From contig OX375881.1 in assembly GCA_947359465.1 (NCBI GenBank), positions 78,899,914 through 78,963,913 of the forward strand: a DNA stretch of 64,000 nucleotides, given 5' to 3'. The notes beneath the pieces were generated by a model. The model had not been told where the DNA came from. It saw only the letters and a list, made by a program, of their open reading frames with translations, and made no database searches. Shown here one piece after another: positions 53,440 to 64,000 of this stretch (position 1 is the first letter of the stretch; each line of letters begins with the position of its first letter). Source of the DNA: Metellina segmentata. Taxonomy: Eukaryota > Arthropoda > Arachnida > Araneae > Tetragnathidae. Both the position numbers and the translations under genes were made by a program.

Positions 53440-54115
53440 ATAGAAGTATTTCGTCATTGCTAAAACTGACCAGATCTTGATAGACGAGCTATCTTGTTGT
53501 TGAAGAAAACGGAGCAGATCTTGATCTGGTCAGTCTGGTTTTTATCTCATGAAATGGGTTAACTTTCTTTAGAAAACTTAACTATACAAAGCAATTTCTC
53601 ATCCCTTTGTCGTATACAAAATGGCTAAAACCAGATTAGAACGAGTAGTTCAGTTCTATAAATTATTTAGAACTTCATAATGTGCTTAAACACTCCTGGG
53701 GCTTGCCTTGATGAAATATCTCGTCACTGGCAAAAATGGCCAGATTTTGACAAACTAGGTATCTTGTTCGAAGAAAATGAAGCAGATTTTGATATGGTCA
53801 GTCTGGTTTTAATCTCAGAAAATGGGTTAACTTTCTTTAGAAAACTTAATGATACAAATTAATTTCCCATTCATCTGTCGTATACAAAATTGCGTAAACA
53901 GAAATAGTACGAGTAGTTCAGATCGATAAATTATTTAAAACTTCAGAATACGCTTTAACCCTTATTAGGCTTGCCTCAATGAAGTATCTCGTTTCTGGAA
54001 AAACTGACCAGATCTTGATGGACGAGATATATCGTCATTAGAATAAAATTGGCCACAACTTGATCTCGGCTATACATTGATGGACGACATATTTCGTCTG
54101 AACTACTTGGAGGGC
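53440..54115. repeat. GATATCTCGTC-type repeat, locus 3, ~270-bp tandem copies
   Basis: Anchors CCAGATCTTGAT or its variant recur at about 53470, 53740 and 54008 (periods about 270 and 268). Units carry CTTGCCTTGATGAAATATCT, CGTCACTGGCAAAAATGGCC, GGTCAGTCTGGTTTT and AATGGGTTAACTTTCTTTAG. The last copy ends 'cgtctgaactacttggagggctaagtt', the border seen at 62.8 kb. Confidence 0.88.
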
Positions 54116-54308
54116 TAAGTTAAAGAAAACTAATTGTAATTGAACGTGATTATTTTGCCGTTTATCTGCATAGAATTGTTATTTTCACTAATCCTTTGTG
54201 CCAGCCATGTAAACAACCTGGACCTATGGACTGATCCTACCTGAAACGATGCAAAGCTATTTATGGAATCTCTAATATTGCTTGATCCTCCACATAAATG
54301 GCATAACA

Positions 54309-55087
54309 CAGGGCTCGAAATATCCGGGTGCACAGGTGCATTGTGCACATGAATATAAAATTGTACACCTAATTTTTCCCGCTAGGTGCACGCAGTGCAA
54401 CTAACGTTAAAAAAAAGAGGGATGGAAAACGTGTTTTATTTTATTTTGATTTTTGAACAAAATATTAGTATAAACCACTCTCTCTCTAAAGGAACGTCAT
54501 TAAAATTCCTAAATACACACTATGCGAAAAAAAGTAGCTGGGCCGTAACGGGTTTATACAGGAGGAGGGTTTACTTGTGCCCACTGTCACCAGAACTTTC
54601 CGATGATCAAAACATTTTTCAGATCGCTCTGTTGAAGCGACTGTCGCGACAGCCGTGCGCCGGATACCTTGAAAAAACGAAAGTTTTGAAAGAAACACGA
54701 CACATAATCCAACTATGCAGTTCGTCGATTGAAGACAGATTTAAATCCATTGTTAAGGATCTATATTTGTCAGCTTTTGCTGTCTTCGAGCCATATTATT
54801 GACCAAACAATGAACAAATTGAGAGCAATGGGAATGAAAAAATTGAGAAATTATGGTTGCATTTTCAAATTCCATTAGAAGTAATAATTTCGCAGGTAAA
54901 AAATTGTTTAAATATTTTTATTGACTATCTACTACTAACCTATCTAAACATACCCAACTAATAAAGTAGTTTACAATACATTAATGCTCTTATATTCCTT
55001 TTTTTTAATGTGCACCTGATATATAATCTATGCACCTAATTTTAAAACTAAGGTGCACCTGCATTAAAAAATATATTTCGAGACCTG
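54309..55087 (+). mobile_element. hAT element, 779 bp, precisely bounded
   Basis: Flanked by a perfect 8-bp target duplication, GCATAACA, at 54301-54308 and 55088-55095. The left end is CAGGGCTCGAAATATCC; the right end reverse-complemented is CAGGTCTCGAAATATA. Inside both ends GGTGCAC/AGGTGCA motifs cluster (left about 54327-54405, right about 55010-55070) in both orientations, as expected of subterminal hAT transposase sites. It carries a transposase remnant but is far shorter than autonomous hATs (usually 2.5-4 kb), so it is an internally deleted derivative. Confidence 0.95.
54386..54895 (+). pseudogene. hAT transposase fragment with an internal stop
   Basis: An open frame runs to a stop at 54800-54802. 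Its last part reads CSSSIEDRFKSIVKDLYLSA then FAVFEPYY, and past the TGA stop the same frame continues PNNEQIESNGNEKIEKLWLH then FQIPLEV. The pattern 'I..RF.....D..L.A..VFDP..WP' is typical of the helical region of hAT transposases, and the TGA falls where Trp (TGG) is usual, so a single G-to-A change explains it. Earlier residues are not confidently hAT. The RNase H-like catalytic residues and C-terminal dimerisation domain are not visible. A CAG/GTAAAA splice-donor-like sequence follows near 54895, so this may be the end of an exon. Inactive. Confidence 0.72.
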
Positions 55088-55095
55088 GCATAACA

Positions 55096-55480
55096 TATGG
55101 AAAAAAAAATTTTGAGAGATAATTTTGTGTTTGTATATGTATTTCTTCGTATGCCTGTATTTTGCCCTGACCATTGAAAGAAAAAATAAATGATAAATAA
55201 TTGTAAAAGTTGTTTAACTTTCAAGATAAAGCTCCAATATTACTTGCTGTCTATTCGATCTGTTCACTCTGATTGTTGTCTGTATTACTATACATTGCAC
55301 GCTACTTATAAAATTACACACCTGTATGATTTCCCCTCATTTCTTTTGTGCATTATCACAACTGGTAAAGTTCTCTCCACGGGGAAAACCTTTTAAAGTT
55401 TGAGCAAACAAACCTTCTCTACCTGATTCTATCTGAATCTAATTGATGACAAACTGTCTAAACATAATTCTAGGTACGTG
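55096..55480. other. Non-coding spacer
   Basis: AT-rich; a 68-codon frame at 55190-55396 has no motif. Confidence 0.5.
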
Positions 55481-55484
55481 TTTA

Positions 55485-55795
55485 TAATTAACTTCACACT
55501 GCAGTAACACAACGGTAAAAATCCGTCAACAACCCTCGAAGGGAAAAATCCGAGATCAACAGTACGTAAATTTGAATCACGGTCCGGTGATGAGGTAGTA
55601 CTTGAGCTGGCACCGCACTCTCCAAACTTCCACACCACGTAACGTGAAGACACTTGAGGCCATGACAGATTTATCATGCACCAGACTTTACATAATGGTC
55701 TTTGGTTGGATTTGAACTCGTAACCCTCCGTTACTCTTCCTACTAGATTGCCATGACTTCCACTATCCTAGGAATCCAGTAAGGAAGAACTCTTA
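55485..55795 (-). mobile_element. SINE family A copy with recognisable head
   Basis: Minus orientation. Body phrases include AACCCTCGAAGGGAAAAATC, GAATCACGGTCCGGTGATGA, CACCGCACTCTCCAAACTTC, CGTGAAGACACTTGAGGCCA and GACAGATTTATCATGCACC; the tRNA-like head lies at 55705-55760, where the minus strand carries ACGAGTTCAAATCC as a B-box-like motif. One of the three most complete copies. Confidence 0.85.
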
Positions 55796-55899
55796 GACAG
55801 CTGGTTATTTGAGATTGATGGAATCATATTTCAAAGAATTAATGAAAATTGATGCATATTGATATTACTTAGAGGGTTAAATAATTTATAGCTGCCCGG

Positions 55900-56530
55900 T
55901 GGTGGTTCCATTAATACATGATATACCTTAAAATATGAAATTTCTGCAGCATGGTATATGTATCCTCTTGACAAAAGTTTAAAACTCGCATTGATCTTTG
56001 AGGATGAGAAAAATATGATGCGTATAAAGACATTTGAAAAGGACCAATGTGAAACAGAAATTTGAAAGAAGCAGTATTTGCTAATTCATTGTTTTATTGA
56101 TATAATGGTAATAATGAATTAACTGTATACATTTTATCTAATTTTTATTACACATTTTATCAATTAATTATAATAATGAATTAATTGTATACATTTTATC
56201 TAATTTTTATTACAACAACATTTTATCATTTAATTATAATAATGAATTAATTGTATACATTTTATCAAAATATGATATTCTTGCGGCAGGGCATATCTAT
56301 ACTTTTTGGCAAAAGTTAAAAACACGCTTCGATCTTTGAGGATGAGAAAGATCTAATACATGAAAAAAATTTGAAAGAACCGATGTGAAACTGAAATTGA
56401 AAAAGAAGCAGTATTTGAGTGCTAATTTATCGTTTTATTTTCAAATAATAGTGAATTAATTATATACATTTCATCAAGTTTTTACTGCAACTAACATGTC
56501 ATTTATAGGTACTTTTACAACGTTTCATTT
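55900..56530. repeat. ~336-bp tandem duplication with a nested 62-67-bp repeat
   Basis: The block with 'aaaatatga.att.ct.gc.gca.ggcatat', ATCTTTGAGGATGAGAAA and GAAGCAGTATTTG occurs near 55930-56090 and 56266-56430. Between them AATGAATTAATTGTATACAT repeats at about 56112, 56174 and 56241 with TTATCTAATTTTTATTAC. Confidence 0.82.
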
Positions 56531-59500
56531 TTATCAGTTGATTATCATATTGCTGTAAAAGGGTGAGTTCGTTGTAAATAAATAATGAGTGCTTAATTAG
56601 TTAGTCTTATAGCTTTGCATTTAAATGAACAGGTTTTTTCATTATGCATCTAAATCAATTAGATATTTTCAATACACGAGGTTTTTTTTCTTTGTTAATA
56701 AAATATTATGCGAAAAAATTAGAAAATTAAAATATTTATTTCATGTTGATTATTAACATTAATTATCAATAATAATACTGTTAATTTCTTATAAAATTTA
56801 TAGTTTATGAACAATACTAAATGAAACACAACGTGGAATTAAGTTTGTATCAATGCTCATAGAGAGTACGTCCCTTATATTCTTCATTCGTCTTACGTTC
56901 AGTTGATAGCTTTTATCTTTTGTTGACAATTTAATTTATTTCGCTGTATGTTTTGACCTGCATACAATTTATAATTTTATCTTTCGAAGTGATTACTAGT
57001 ATGCATTTTCAAGTGTTACATTCGTATTTTTAAGCATATTATGAAATTCGAAATCATTTACCGAACTTCTCGTACTTATCTTATTTTCGCCATTGTTTTA
57101 TAAGACAAATCGATGGCAAGAGAAAGTAATGTGTTTCGTTGAATTTTTCTACAGAAAGTTAATCCATTTACTTGCAATTAAGTTACTTAATACAAACCTT
57201 ATGGTGTAAAATGAAACTATAAAGGAAAATTAAAATGCAATTGCAGAATAGTGGATGGTAGACAAAGGCTATGATAACTATACTAGTTAGGCATAGACCT
57301 TGTAATGAAATAGGCATAGCATATAGACGGAGTAACTGACGCTAAATCTCAGAAAGGCTAAGTCCCGTGGACGAATGGACTTGGTAATATTGACTGTCGT
57401 AGCTCATACTTGTGTTTCTCATCACGCTGAACAATCACTTTAACCAATCATGAATTTGTCCCACATTAAGGGTAGTGCTTTTCCCTACGACCCCATTACA
57501 GATCTTCAAACCGAGCGATGGAAACAAATAGCATGAAGTTTCGTACACCTATTCTGTCTATTTCAGCATCAGAAAATCTGTTCAATCGTGTTGTTTGCGA
57601 ATCATTTATTGACTCACCTTTCTATGTTTAATTTTATACATTTTCTGTTCTGTTTGAGAAAGATTTTCAAGCGCATCAGATAAAATGTAAAGATTTTACC
57701 TACGCAATTTTTTACGGTTATCTCAAATGTAGTTTATAGCCGTATCGGCAACGTTTTGTAGTTTAATCTAATTATCACTGACCAATCAACTTCGGAATTC
57801 ACTCTTTAGAATTTTACTGTTGGAATTGTATTGAAAAATCTAGCGAATTGACTTCTCATTCGTACTAGGTACATGAATCACGTTCAATCGCAGAAACACT
57901 ACTGCCACCTATGCTTACTTCCACAAAATATGCCTCTCTTAAATAGATATAAACACGCGTGTACATGCAAGTACCATTACTTCTTCCACATATGTGCACG
58001 CACAAAGTTAGTCAAAACGCTAAATAAAAATGTAACTCCCTCTATAACCTTTCGAGCAATAAAACGCTCTTATTCAGACCCTCAGAATAAAAACCAAAGC
58101 ACTTTCCGACCTACCAATATACCGGAAAGCTCTCGCAAAAATACACTTAGCCTAAGCTGAAGCCAAAGAGCTTGATCAACCTCTTTCCACACCTTTAATT
58201 CACAACCCTAGAAGAAGTTCTGCATTAGCAATTACTTTAAGTGGTGCGAGGCTATTAACGCTAACACACACCTATAATCAGGTGTACTTAAAACACAAAC
58301 TGAAAAAAGGCGCTACGATAATTTTTAATGAGGGCACATAACTTACTTATTTAATAGAGCATCGTTCTTTTAAAACTAGATGGAAGAGTACCCATGAGGT
58401 CGAGCAGCAGTTTGATGAGCAAAAACTAGGTGGTGATGAAATCATTATTTCGATCATTTCACTAGGCCATTGCAGTTTCAAAGTATGGGAAAAGGAGGCA
58501 ATGATTATTAACGAAATCATCGTCAGGTGCGTCGGATTGGAAATTGGATTTCGGCATTTTTTTCCTACCTCTTCTACGGCGGCTTTATGTAGAAGCTTGG
58601 GATTATTTAATGAGTCTGGATATCACCGTGTGCGGGTGAATCGGAAGCAAGGGGAATTGGTTTTTGGAATTGCTTTCAACTTTAGCAACGGGGACATTAG
58701 AAAAGCATGTGATTCGTAGATGCGATTTTAAAGCTAGATTGGGGTTTTCTTTCATTGGGAATGAGTGCTGATTGCTTGGAAGCTTCGTAAATCGCAAATG
58801 AAAATTGAGACTCAAACAATTTGGGATTGTGCAGTGGACGTAATTAAATGGTGATTAAAAATGTGCGTTTTTTATTGATTTATCAGTGGAAATAGATACA
58901 AAACTCTGACTATGGTCACTTTGAATATCCGTGGAATGTTGTGTTAGCTGAATATATTTTATGCAATCCTTAACATCTGAATTATAATTGCTATAATTTA
59001 AACGCTATTACTTTGTCAATTTTTAGTTATTTTTTTCATTCAGTTTTAATTAAAAAACCTTTTGGTATAAGATAAATTTAAAATTTTCAAAATAAATGTT
59101 TTAATTGCGATCTTATTTATTCCTTTTTTTGTTTTGTTTTATCAGCATTGCCTATTGCAATTAAAGCTTTGTTTTCAGTTTAAGGCTCCGAATTAAATAT
59201 TGTATAGATTTCCTTACTTATCGTTTCTAATATATGTGTATTAAATATGTACTTAATATCTAACTTTTCAAATGAAAAATTTTAAATGTCTCTTGAAAGT
59301 AGTATTAGGTAACTTCCCATTCAATACTTGATTTCCTATTTAATGCGTAAATTACACCAACTATCATATAAATAATGTGTTTCCGTTTCGAATTTGAAAT
59401 ATCAATTTGTGTTATTTTAACGTCGACTTACAGGTGAAACACACTGTCCGTGAAGACATTTTCTTTGTATGGAGGTTTGATTTCGTATACAAAAACACAT

Positions 59501-59635
59501 AACAACGAAAAAATATGATAACATTATGTCATTCATTTAAATTTTTTAATAAATTTTTTATAATAATACAAAATTGATTAAAGAGCTTTTCTAAAAAATT
59601 CTGCTAACACCAAGTGTAATAAAATATTGTTAAAT
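56531..59635. other. Non-coding DNA; GC-elevated patch at 58.38-58.86 kb
   Basis: About 3.1 kb without a supported gene. Frames at 57873-58160 (95 codons, Cys/His-rich at the start but without zinc-finger spacing) and 58501-58719 show no known domain. The 58.38-58.86 kb patch is less AT-rich and unique-looking. Confidence 0.45.
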
Positions 59636-60665
59636 AATAAAATTAAAATTTTCACATTGCTGGAAAATTTGACATTTTCACCTCATAACAATATTGGTGA
59701 TTAGCTTTCGTTTTTAAGCCGACGATATTTTCGTGTGCCCTTATTAGAACAATTTGTGAAAGCTTTTCTTCAAACCAACGATCTACTCCAATGATTACTC
59801 TATAATAATGCATTAATTTTGTACCAATAAATATGCTATGAAATATAACAAAGCATATGTATGCCTTAAAGATTTTTGAAACATTTTCACTCTTCAATTT
59901 TCTCATATAATAGGACGCAAATTTAAAAAAAATTGTTTACTTAATTAAAATATGCAATTATAATAAGTACAAGGAATTTTAATAAATAAATCACCTGCTC
60001 AAAATACACCCTTACATTTTGTAATATTTTATTTCAAACAATATCCCTCAATTTACATACATTTTGCTTCATTAAATATACAGTTTGCAACAAAGGCAAC
60101 TTTCCTTTAAGATTTAAAAAATCATACATGCATCCTTTTCACCAAATGCAAGTGCTTAAAAACCTGTTAAAATATGGAATTCCACTATTTTTTCTTACTT
60201 TTTCAAGTTTTATTTTTAAGCCGACTATATTTTCTCATGTTCATACAACAATGTACTTCACTTCAAAAATCTGAACAATACCAGTAATATTTGCTTTATA
60301 ATAATGATTTAATTTAATAAAAATAGAAGTGATATGAAATATAATAAAGCGTAAGTCTTGATAAGTTCTTTAGAAATATTTCCACGCTTCGATTTTCCCA
60401 TATAAAATCCCCCAAATAAAAGAGAATTTAGTTTACTTAGTTTGAATTCATTTATACAAAACACAAAGAAAATTTAAACATATATCACATTCTCAAAACC
60501 TCCACTCTTTAGCAATTTTTTGTTTAAAAAAATATCCCTCAATTTACATACCTCTGACTTCATTAAATATACAATTTGCAACAAAGGCATCTTTGTTCTA
60601 AGACTTAAAAAAACACCCATGCTTCCTTCCCATCAAACGCAAGTGTTTAAAAACCTGTTAAAAAT
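59636..60665. repeat. 491-bp tandem duplication, degenerate
   Basis: ATATCCCTCAATTTACATAC occurs at 60041 and 60532. The units also share 'gttttaagccga.atattttc' (about 59713 and 60213), ATTAAATATACA, TTTGCAACAAAGGCA and 'aagtg.ttaaaaacctgttaaaa'. Moderate divergence. The frames within it are not conserved between units. Confidence 0.85.
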
Positions 60666-61239
60666 TCGGAAATTGTTGTTCAGCCTTCAAAAACTCACAA
60701 TGGCAGAGAGTGGAAACTTTTAAGTCATTTCTCCCGGCGAGTTCTATGAATCTGAAACAATGGGCAAGGAAAGAAAGGGATGACACATAAAAAATATAAA
60801 AGTATCCTATATCGCCCGCCGGGCATCTTTGAAAAACACTTACGGTTAGAAAGAAAAAAAAGGAAAGCGAAATCCGCACAAAAGTGTTACATAAAACATA
60901 AAGTGCGTTTTAGTGCTTTAGAAATTACTTTTCAAGCCCATAAAGTTTTGACACGTGTCTATCACAGTGGTATAAGTCTCGGAAATATTTTTTCTTCGGT
61001 TGGTTCCTTTTGAGTAAAGTGTCATCTTTTACATATGTGTCATTGAAGATGTTTGACAAATGACATATTTTAACGTCAAACTTTCAAAAATCACGTATTC
61101 CTTATATGCATCACATTATCTAATTTAATGAAATTAATGCAGATTAAGCTTAACTAATAACTATTTTTTATCTTTGTATAAAAATTATTCTGTATTTTAA
61201 GATAACAAATCTGCAGGTAAAATAAAAACTAGAAATGCA
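60666..61239. other. Non-coding DNA, nothing recognised
   Basis: Slightly less AT-rich at 60.66-60.99 kb. Frames at 60658-60879 (minus) and 60780-61013 (plus) have no motif. Confidence 0.45.
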
Positions 61240-61502
61240 TTTTTAGCAGTTTAATTTTAAATATCATTTAGGTACCGGCTTTCCAATAGTATAGCAACAG
61301 GTCTTTGACAGTTTTACACTCTAGGGGTTTCACACACAAATGTCCATCCTACAACCGGTAATTTTCCCGGAAAGTCTTCAATTAGTTTTGAATTTGATGT
61401 CAACAATCTTTCATAAGGTTCTTGTAAACATTATATGTGGATATTTGTCCGAAATATGAGATAAAAAAAAGCTACTCGTAAACCTTATGCGTGGCTCAAA
61501 TG

Positions 61503-61563
<61 letters not shown>

Positions 61564-61740
61564 AAATTGATACTGGAATGGAATTACTCCCTTGGATCCT
61601 AGAGACAAAATATCTAACAAATATGCATATGAAATTAAAAAAATGGAGTAATTTTTAGCACTTTAATGTTAAATAGAATTAGATGAGGCTTTACAATAGA
61701 ATAGCAACGGGTCATGGACAGTTTAACTTTGATTTCTTTT
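61240..61740. repeat. ~410-bp duplication flanking a (TA)n tract
   Basis: A block with 'tttttagca.tttaat.ttaaata', 'gctttcCAATAGTATAGCAAC' (abridged) and 'ggtc.t.gacagttt.ac' occurs near 61240-61320 and 61652-61735. Confidence 0.78.
61506..61558. repeat. (TA)n microsatellite, ~53 bp
   Basis: Pure alternating AT ending ATGTAC, lying between the two halves of the ~410-bp duplication. Confidence 0.97.
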
Positions 61741-62795
61741 TACCCAAATAAGCAGTCTCAATTATTTTTATTTCACATTCCGAACAATAATCTATAATCT
61801 AAAATGTTTTTTTTTCTAGGATACATATCTCTGTATTGTTAATATTAAGAGTATAGCATGATAAAATACTTAATATACATTCATAGATAAATTACTTGTT
61901 TGTACAACACTTGAATTTTTGTATAAAATTTATATATTGCTTCATTAAATAACTATTCTGTATCCTACTCAAATACTTTGACTCATTTTCATTATTTTTG
62001 TAATGTAATATGTTAGATAAAATGTTTACATTAGCTGGTTCTATAAAAATACTCATTTTTCGCATAATTAATGAAAGTATAATTTTTACTGAAAATTATT
62101 TCAACAAATTATTCGTTTTCTTATAAACATATAATTTGGAGGTAAAACAATAAGGTTTTGGAAGAAATTTCTCAAACTCCACACCCTTACATCTAAGTTT
62201 TACAATTAAAGGAATGCACTCAATATGCATTACTATAATGTCTTAGTCGTCATATACGTTAGCAATTTAGCACCGTATTCATAACCTTCTAAATTCCGTT
62301 CTTTGGAACCAACATACGGTAATTTTAATTTGTTTCTAAGGCCACAAAAGCCTGTATTTGATTAGATCATGAAAATTTTTTCATTTTGTGTGACTTACAT
62401 CAGTCATACTTTCGCGATTTTCTTCTGAACATTTCGTTGTTAAATCTTTTATGGTTGCTTAAGAATATACTGCAACAGTGTTATCATTATCAAAAACTCA
62501 TGCATGTCAGGAATAGTGCATTCACTTAAGATTTCATTTATATTCAATAAAGAATAAGAATTCACTTATATTCAATAAAGAATAAGAATTGCCCTCATTT
62601 CGGACATCAGTTTGTTTGCCATAAAAAAAAAACCTTCATACTCAAAGGAATGTTCAGTGATGTGTTATTCGAGATAACATTTTAATCGGCAATGAGTAAA
62701 CGTTGTTTTAATTACATTGCCGTCTGTAAGAACGATGTTTTAATGTATTTGTATTCAATGGAGGTCAATTTATTTAGACGTCAGGTTCTATAATC
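61741..62795. other. AT-rich non-coding DNA
   Basis: No gene recognised. A 29-bp direct repeat (TATTCAATAAAGAATAAGAA core) occurs near 62541 and 62570. Confidence 0.55.
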
Positions 62796-63010
62796 CTACT
62801 GGTTGTCTCTAAGAGGTATCTTGTTACTAGTAAAACTGACCCCATCTTGATTGGATGACGATATCTCGTCCTTAGAAAACCTAACCAGATCTTGTTCATA
62901 AAAAATAGGTAATATTTTGATGACGACATGTCTCGTCATTGGCAAAATTGATCTAATTGAACGAAATATCTCGTCGAAACTATTTGGAGGGTTAGTTGTT
63001 TATAATGAGC
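62796..63010. repeat. GATATCTCGTC-type repeat, locus 4
   Basis: Starts CTACTGGTTGTCTCTAAGAG and ends CGAAACTATTTGGAGGGTTA, with internal copies of 'gtaaaactgacc..atcttgat' and GACGATATCTCGTCCTTAG. The clearest example of the family borders. Confidence 0.85.
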
Positions 63011-63039
63011 TTTGTGGGGTAATACCTACATATGGATAT

Positions 63040-63190
63040 GCTACGCTAGGGCTTCGTCATCTGACCATGGTTCAAAATTACTAAGTACTGTCCTCGGATC
63101 TTTCCCTTAAGGGATTGATCCCGGAACAGTCGTCAATAGCCCGTTGTGTTGCTCTAGTACGACGTTAATTAAAAAATTACCAATTACCAA
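63040..63190 (+). mobile_element. SINE family A fragment, left arm of foldback
   Basis: Plus orientation: CATCTGACCATGGTTCAAAA, TACTGTCCTCGGATC, TTTCCCTTAAGGGATTGATC, CGTCAATAGCCCGTTGTG and TTGCTCTAGTACGACGTTAA. Its distal end faces the next fragment. Confidence 0.88.
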
Positions 63191-63264
63191 TTGCTACGCT
63201 AGGAACAAGACAGGCAATATCAAGTAATGAACATACATACAAGAAAAGATTCACTAACACAGAA

Positions 63265-63425
63265 CAGATAATTGGTAATTTTTAATTAACGTCGTACTAG
63301 AGCACCACAACGGGCTATTGACGACGGTCCAGGATCAATTTCCTAAGAGAAAGATAAGAGCACAACACCTGAGCTCGCACCCTACTCTCCAAACTTCCAC
63401 ACCAACCCAACGTGACTCAGAAGAG
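63265..63425 (-). mobile_element. SINE family A fragment, right arm of foldback
   Basis: Minus orientation; its distal ~60 bp (TTTTTAATTAACGTCGTACT, AGAGCACCACAACGGGCTAT, TGACGACGGTCC) is the near-perfect reverse complement of 63127-63190. The body continues with CACCTGAGCTCGCACC and CACTCTCCAAACTTCC. Confidence 0.88.
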
Positions 63426-64000
63426 AGAAATACAACCATGGAGACACTAAACCTACGCCGCCTACAAGTCACAGGTTGCTACCCACTGATCCGCGACGTC
63501 CCCATCACTCGGAGGGGTGATTATGAAAAAGAAAACCAAACACACCGGTAAACGAAAATATAAACAATTGGCCTCTGTAAAAGCCCGAACCCTTTCAGAA
63601 GAATCCCGCCAGTTTCCCACAGTTCAATACCCGCGGCGGCAGCACTTCATAAAAATAACCCCGTAATAAATGCCATTCTACCCTACTTTCGCTGCGACAC
63701 TCCGAAGTGGATAGACACGGGAATCCCCTGAATACAAATCGCGCATTTTATTCAACTTCTGGACCGACGCGAAATGGGCCCAAAAAGCAACCAAAAAAGC
63801 GCCATCCCACTTCTCGCCCCCAGTCACGTACATTTTACAGCGGGTCAAAAATCTCTCTGACATCAATTTGCGCCGTAAACGCACGGTATTTTTACGGCAC
63901 CCGTAAATACGGCTTCTTCCCGAAGCAGGTTTTGTGTGTAACGTTTGCTGCGGCTGGCAAGACGTCCACGTATGTGTGTGTCCTTTCCTTTCCCCCCCCC
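63426..64000. other. GC-elevated unique sequence at window end
   Basis: The most GC-rich part of the window, with CCCGCGGCGGCAG near 63632 and a terminal poly-C run. A minus-strand frame at 63678-63884 has no known domain. It could be the edge of a gene-associated region that continues beyond the window; nothing decisive is visible. Confidence 0.4.

Noticed and set aside
57520..57620. Sequence with several near-palindromic words resembling a transposon end
   Set aside because: No matching inverted partner or target duplication nearby.
57873..58160. Possible Cys/His zinc-binding protein
   Set aside because: The Cys and His residues near the start do not follow any finger spacing I know, and the rest is low-information.

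Overview
The window is AT-rich eukaryotic DNA with the texture of an intergenic region or very long intron from a large, repeat-laden arthropod genome. A chelicerate such as a spider is my best guess, but that is inferred only from the transposon mix: a DUF4817-type mariner-superfamily element, Tc1-like elements of several types, mariners, hAT elements and a Mutator-like relic. I found no intact host protein-coding gene, no rRNA or tRNA gene and no CRISPR array. Every protein similarity I can defend belongs to a decayed transposon, and the other open frames are short (mostly 60-100 codons) with no recognisable family.

Layout. 1-10 kb: AT-rich DNA, a 285-bp tandem repeat (1133-1990), a SINE copy near 3.8-4.07 kb, a degenerate ~243-bp repeat (8.2-9.1 kb) and an adjoining GC-elevated island. 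10.5-13.1 kb: a dense nest, with a 102-bp direct repeat at an offset of exactly 1,080 bp, a SINE with a clear tRNA-like head, a (TA)n tract, a hAT MITE with a perfect 8-bp target duplication, a Tc1-like transposase relic and another (TA)n tract. 13-22.6 kb: mostly degenerate tandem duplications. 22.66-24.08 kb: a DUF4817-type element with ~100-bp inverted repeats, ending directly in a (TA)n tract. 26.04-26.91 kb: a TA-flanked, internally deleted Tc1-like element. 28.2-33.2 kb: a palindromic GATATC-rich repeat, an interrupted SINE, a possible LTR, a foldback pair of mariner 3' ends and a second mariner relic. 33.9-37.3 kb: 122-bp and 254-bp tandem arrays. 38.7-40.35 kb: SINE pieces, the N-terminal third of a Tc1-like element, and a different Tc1-like element inserted in a TATATGGATACAT minisatellite. 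41.5-49 kb: degenerate tandem duplications, a 140-bp array and SINE copies. 50.35-51.41 kb: the 3' half of a Mutator-like element. 53.4-55.1 kb: GATATC-type repeats and a complete hAT element with an 8-bp target duplication. 55.5-64 kb: SINE copies (one pair as a foldback), long-period duplications and a GC-rich end.

Two processes dominate: repeated insertion of cut-and-paste DNA transposons and a tRNA-derived SINE, and local tandem duplication with units from about 40 to 490 bp. No genes act together here. The best leads are the two precisely bounded hAT elements, the SINE family, the palindromic repeat family, the foldback structures, the 1,080-bp offset duplication and the association of TA-targeting transposons with (TA)n tracts.
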